Below are positions 61,921 through 64,000 of a DNA stretch of 64,000 bases, piece by piece; positions within the stretch are counted from its first letter, which is position 1, and each line of letters begins with the position of its first letter. Made by a program: the position numbers and the translations under genes. Under the pieces are notes generated by a model, which was given only the letters and a program-made list of their open reading frames with translations, did not search any database and was not told the DNA's origin. This stretch comes from Antrihabitans stalactiti (GTDB lineage: Bacteria > Actinomycetota > Actinomycetes > Mycobacteriales > Mycobacteriaceae), in the NCBI RefSeq assembly GCF_012932915.1, contig NZ_VCQU01000014.1, positions 104,960 to 168,959 on the forward strand. The letters run 5' to 3'.

Positions 61921-63278
61921 CAGCTTGCCCACTCTTCTGCGATGGCCGATGCGTCCGCGGGCGGGACAGTGCTCAGCGCCTGCTTGACCCGTGCGCGGTG
62001 ATCCAGAATCACAGACCGAGCGACACCGTCGAGTAAGTCCCACAGTTCGTCGAGGGTGTAGATCGGTGCTCCGCGAACGTCGCGGCCGTGCAACCGAACC
62101 CACAGCCGTCGTACATAGGAACGCGAGGGTGTCTGCAGTTCGGCCGCGAGGTATGCGAGGGGGTTTTCGGACGGCAGGTCTGTGGCGTCTGCGCTCAGTG
62201 CGAGTCGTCGTGCGCGCAGCACGTATGCCTCACGTCGCCAGCGGCGGTTGATTGCGCGGTGCGCTGCGGTGTGGCCGTCGTCGTCGGCGGCGTTGCCGAA
62301 CGGCGAAAGCTCCAATGCGAGCGCCGCCCCGACCGTGGCGGCAACGCGGATCGTCTCGTCGAGAATGGCCCACGGCGAGCAGCTTCGGGCGATCTCGTCG
62401 GTCACCAGCTCAGGGATCGGTGGCAACTCGGCGCGGTCGCTCGATGTTTGAAGAGCGGTGAACACGCGTTCCTGGATCGTGCGGTCGAACGGTAGCCCGA
62501 GCGCGGCTTTCGATGCCGTCGAGCCCAGGCCCGGCGCGCGCGGCAGCGGGTAGACGGTGAGGCCGAGGTCGCGCGCGCAACGCCGGGCGTCCCGCTCGGT
62601 CCAGAGACGGATCCCAGAGCGAGTGCCGGCGTGCGATGCGACCAACTCGTCGAACGCATCGGAATCGTCGCCGGTCGGGCAGGTTTCGAGGACGTCCCTG
62701 ATGTGACGGGACTGCTCTGCGCTGAGCGCACGCGTCGGCGGCCGACGTTTCCATGCGATATCGATCAAGCTGGTCAGCTTGCGCGCTCGCTCGGGGTCGG
62801 TGACGTACTCCTTGAGCGCGCTGGTCGTGCGGCCCGCTGCCGATTCGTGCACGTCACGCAAGGCGGCAGCCGCGATCTCGTCGCCGACCGACGGGTCCGG
62901 CGGTCCGTGCATGGTTGCGAGCTCGAACGACACCTGGAAGTAGAGGTCCTGCGGGTTGCCGTCGGTGATGCGCAAGCTTCGCCGCACCTGCTTGAGCTTG
63001 GTGAACCAGGCTGCGGTGGCCTCCAGCCGATCGCGGGCGGCATAGATGAGCGTCGCGAGCAGGGTTTCGCCGTCGGGAGTCAGCATCGGACCCGCGCATT
63101 CCGGGTGCTGCACAGGCCGGATCACCAACGGATCAAGCAGCAACTTGACCGTTCGGCTCAGAGGAGCACCGTGCGGTCCGCTGAGTGCGTCGACACCGTC
63201 GAGTTCGCGCCACACCCCGGCGAGAACCATCGCGCGCGGGCGCTGACCTGCGCGTTCGCCGCTCGGCGGTGTCCCCAT
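61920..63278 (-). CDS. Unknown protein of the CHAT operon (452 aa), first gene
   Basis: I do not recognise this 452-residue protein, the first in the operon. It is mostly helical, soluble, rich in Arg, Asp and Ala, and has no Cys pattern or P-loop. Recognisable stretches are LLLDPLVIRPVQHPECAGPM near residue 47, LYFQVSFELATMHGPPDP near 112 and DLGLTVYPLPRAPGLG near 240. The first ~20 residues (GERAGQRPRAM) could be an over-extension; an internal ATG occurs at residue 17. It is divergent from the lipoprotein gene (127 bp apart), which is where the operon promoter must lie. Confidence 0.8.
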   Translation of the reverse strand: MGTPPSGERAGQRPRAMVLAGVWRELDGVDALSGPHGAPLSRTVKLLLDPLVIRPVQHPECAGPMLTPDGETLLATLIYAARDRLEATAAWFTKLKQVRRSLRITDGNPQDLYFQVSFELATMHGPPDPSVGDEIAAAALRDVHESAAGRTTSALKEYVTDPERARKLTSLIDIAWKRRPPTRALSAEQSRHIRDVLETCPTGDDSDAFDELVASHAGTRSGIRLWTERDARRCARDLGLTVYPLPRAPGLGSTASKAALGLPFDRTIQERVFTALQTSSDRAELPPIPELVTDEIARSCSPWAILDETIRVAATVGAALALELSPFGNAADDDGHTAAHRAINRRWRREAYVLRARRLALSADATDLPSENPLAYLAAELQTPSRSYVRRLWVRLHGRDVRGAPIYTLDELWDLLDGVARSVILDHRARVKQALSTVPPADASAIAEEWAS

Positions 63279-63404
63279 TTGGTCATGTTAACCGAGCGTC
63301 GTAGCGGTGCGTCGGGACAAAACCTGGGATCGGTAGGCGAGCGGAGCTTCATACGGTCTTCACATCGGTTCCAACCACGGAGCCCAGAACTGAAGGGACA
63401 GATC

Positions 63405-63860
63405 ATGAACAACATCTCTCGGACCCGCAAGGCCACCGCTGCCATCGCCGTTGCCGCTGCGAGCGCGGGTCTTTTCCTCTCGGCATGTAGCGACAAGGAG
63501 AAGGAAGCCAACGACGCCGTCTCGGCAGCCGCTTCCTCGATCGGCGCCGCTGCAAGCTCGGTCCAGCAGCAGGTGCAGAGCGCAATCGAGACCGCCGGAC
63601 AGTCGGTTCCCGATTCGATCGAAGACGGCAAAGTCCTGGCGTGGGTCACCGCGTTCAAGACGGGTTACCCGACGTTGGCGCAGGGACGCGACGACGCGGC
63701 GATCAAGTCGATCCGCGTCGACCTCTGCAAGGACGTCAAGGCAGGTAAGTCGGCCGACGAGGTCACAAAGAAGCTCGAAGACCTCACCGCGAACTCCGGC
63801 GTCAAGCCGAACACCTACGAAGCGCAGGCGCTCTACCTCACGTTGACCGGGACCTGCTGA
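63405..63860 (+). CDS. Small secreted lipoprotein
   Basis: The 151-residue protein has a lipoprotein signal peptide (AAIAVAAASAGLFLSACSDKE, lipobox LSAC, lipidated Cys near residue 28). An Ala/Ser-rich helical stretch and a small C-terminal domain with two Cys follow (VDLCKDVKAGKSADEVTKKL, then LTLTGTC). The layout resembles actinobacterial DUF732-type exported proteins, in which the two Cys form a disulfide. AAGGGAC precedes ATG 63405. It is anchored outside the cytoplasmic membrane; the role is unknown. Confidence 0.85.
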   Translation: MNNISRTRKATAAIAVAAASAGLFLSACSDKEKEANDAVSAAASSIGAAASSVQQQVQSAIETAGQSVPDSIEDGKVLAWVTAFKTGYPTLAQGRDDAAIKSIRVDLCKDVKAGKSADEVTKKLEDLTANSGVKPNTYEAQALYLTLTGTC

Positions 63861-63899
63861 CCTAGCTCCACTTTCGAGAAAGGAGTCTCAATGACCGTG

Positions 63900-64000
63900 T
63901 CAAGCCGCAGCTGTGAGTCGAGCTGGGACTTCCGAGGTGAATTCCCGTCTGTCGCGGAGCAGGGCCCAGAGGACGTCGACGAGCCGGCGGGCGAGGGCGA
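63900..64000 (-). mobile_element. C-terminal end of an IS110-like transposase
   Basis: On the minus strand the frame open to the window edge encodes ALARRLVDVLWALLRDRREF, then TSEVPARLTAAA and a stop at 63900-63902. This matches the C-terminus of IS110/IS116/IS902-family transposases (the VxVLWALLRDxRxF segment). The rest of the element lies beyond the window. A short + strand ORF from 63891 is antisense to it. Confidence 0.65.

Overview
The window is high-GC actinobacterial DNA from a mycolic-acid-containing organism, most likely a Nocardiaceae member (Rhodococcus or a close relative). The reasoning is gene content and order. The blocks dcd - UDP-glucose dehydrogenase, aspC - FeS oxidoreductase, LuxR regulator - iniB-iniA-iniC, dnaK-grpE-dnaJ-hspR, and flavohaemoglobin - clpB - ttfA - pyrE all have counterparts in the Rv0321-Rv0385 stretch of Mycobacterium tuberculosis as I remember it. 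TtfA (trehalose monomycolate transport) and Ini dynamins also point to a mycolate envelope. No PE/PPE genes were seen. No homology search was run; calls rest on motifs, protein length and remembered synteny.

Layout. 1-2.4 kb: a hypoxia/stress-type group (Dps end, Rv1733c-like membrane protein, CBS-BON protein). 2.4-9.4 kb: an accessory region with tiny ORFs, a decayed AbiEi-type antitoxin gene, an antitoxin gene followed by a wrecked RES-type toxin, and a compact three-gene element (two tyrosine-recombinase-like proteins translationally coupled to a DDE transposase) ending near a tRNA-Gly(CCC) gene. 9.7-24.8 kb: core metabolism and envelope genes. 25.3-28.0 kb: two tandem secreted S1 proteases. 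28.2-39.2 kb: a membrane-anchored Hsp70-like / LuxR / Hsp70-like operon divergent from iniB-iniA-iniC. 39.2-43.6 kb: the dnaK operon behind an HspR operator. 43.6-45.9 kb: a convergent, fully overlapping six-gene Asp23-type envelope-stress operon. 46.0-50.0 kb: a nitric oxide synthase remnant with two flavohaemoglobins and a globin-less reductase. 50.3-53.0 kb: clpB behind a second HspR operator. 53.1-54.3 kb: an acetyltransferase/TetR pair bracketed by two near-identical 40-bp palindromes. 54.3-58.2 kb: envelope genes (ttfA) and pyrE. 58.1-63.3 kb: a four-gene operon of two unknown proteins, a TPR protein and a CHAT-domain cysteine protease. 63.4-64 kb: a lipoprotein and the end of an IS110-like transposase.

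How the parts work together. HspR, the last gene of the dnaK operon, probably represses both dnaK and clpB through HAIR-type inverted repeats visible in both promoters, giving one disaggregation regulon. The ini block combines dynamin-like GTPases, a Gly-rich IniB and pseudo-chaperones that carry an actin-like ATPase fold inside and a Pro/Thr tail outside, which suggests an envelope-stress sensing and membrane-repair module. The Asp23 operon next to it is another envelope-associated unit. The best candidates for something undescribed are the CHAT/TPR four-gene operon, the recombinase-recombinase-transposase element and the Hsp70-like/LuxR/Ini cluster.
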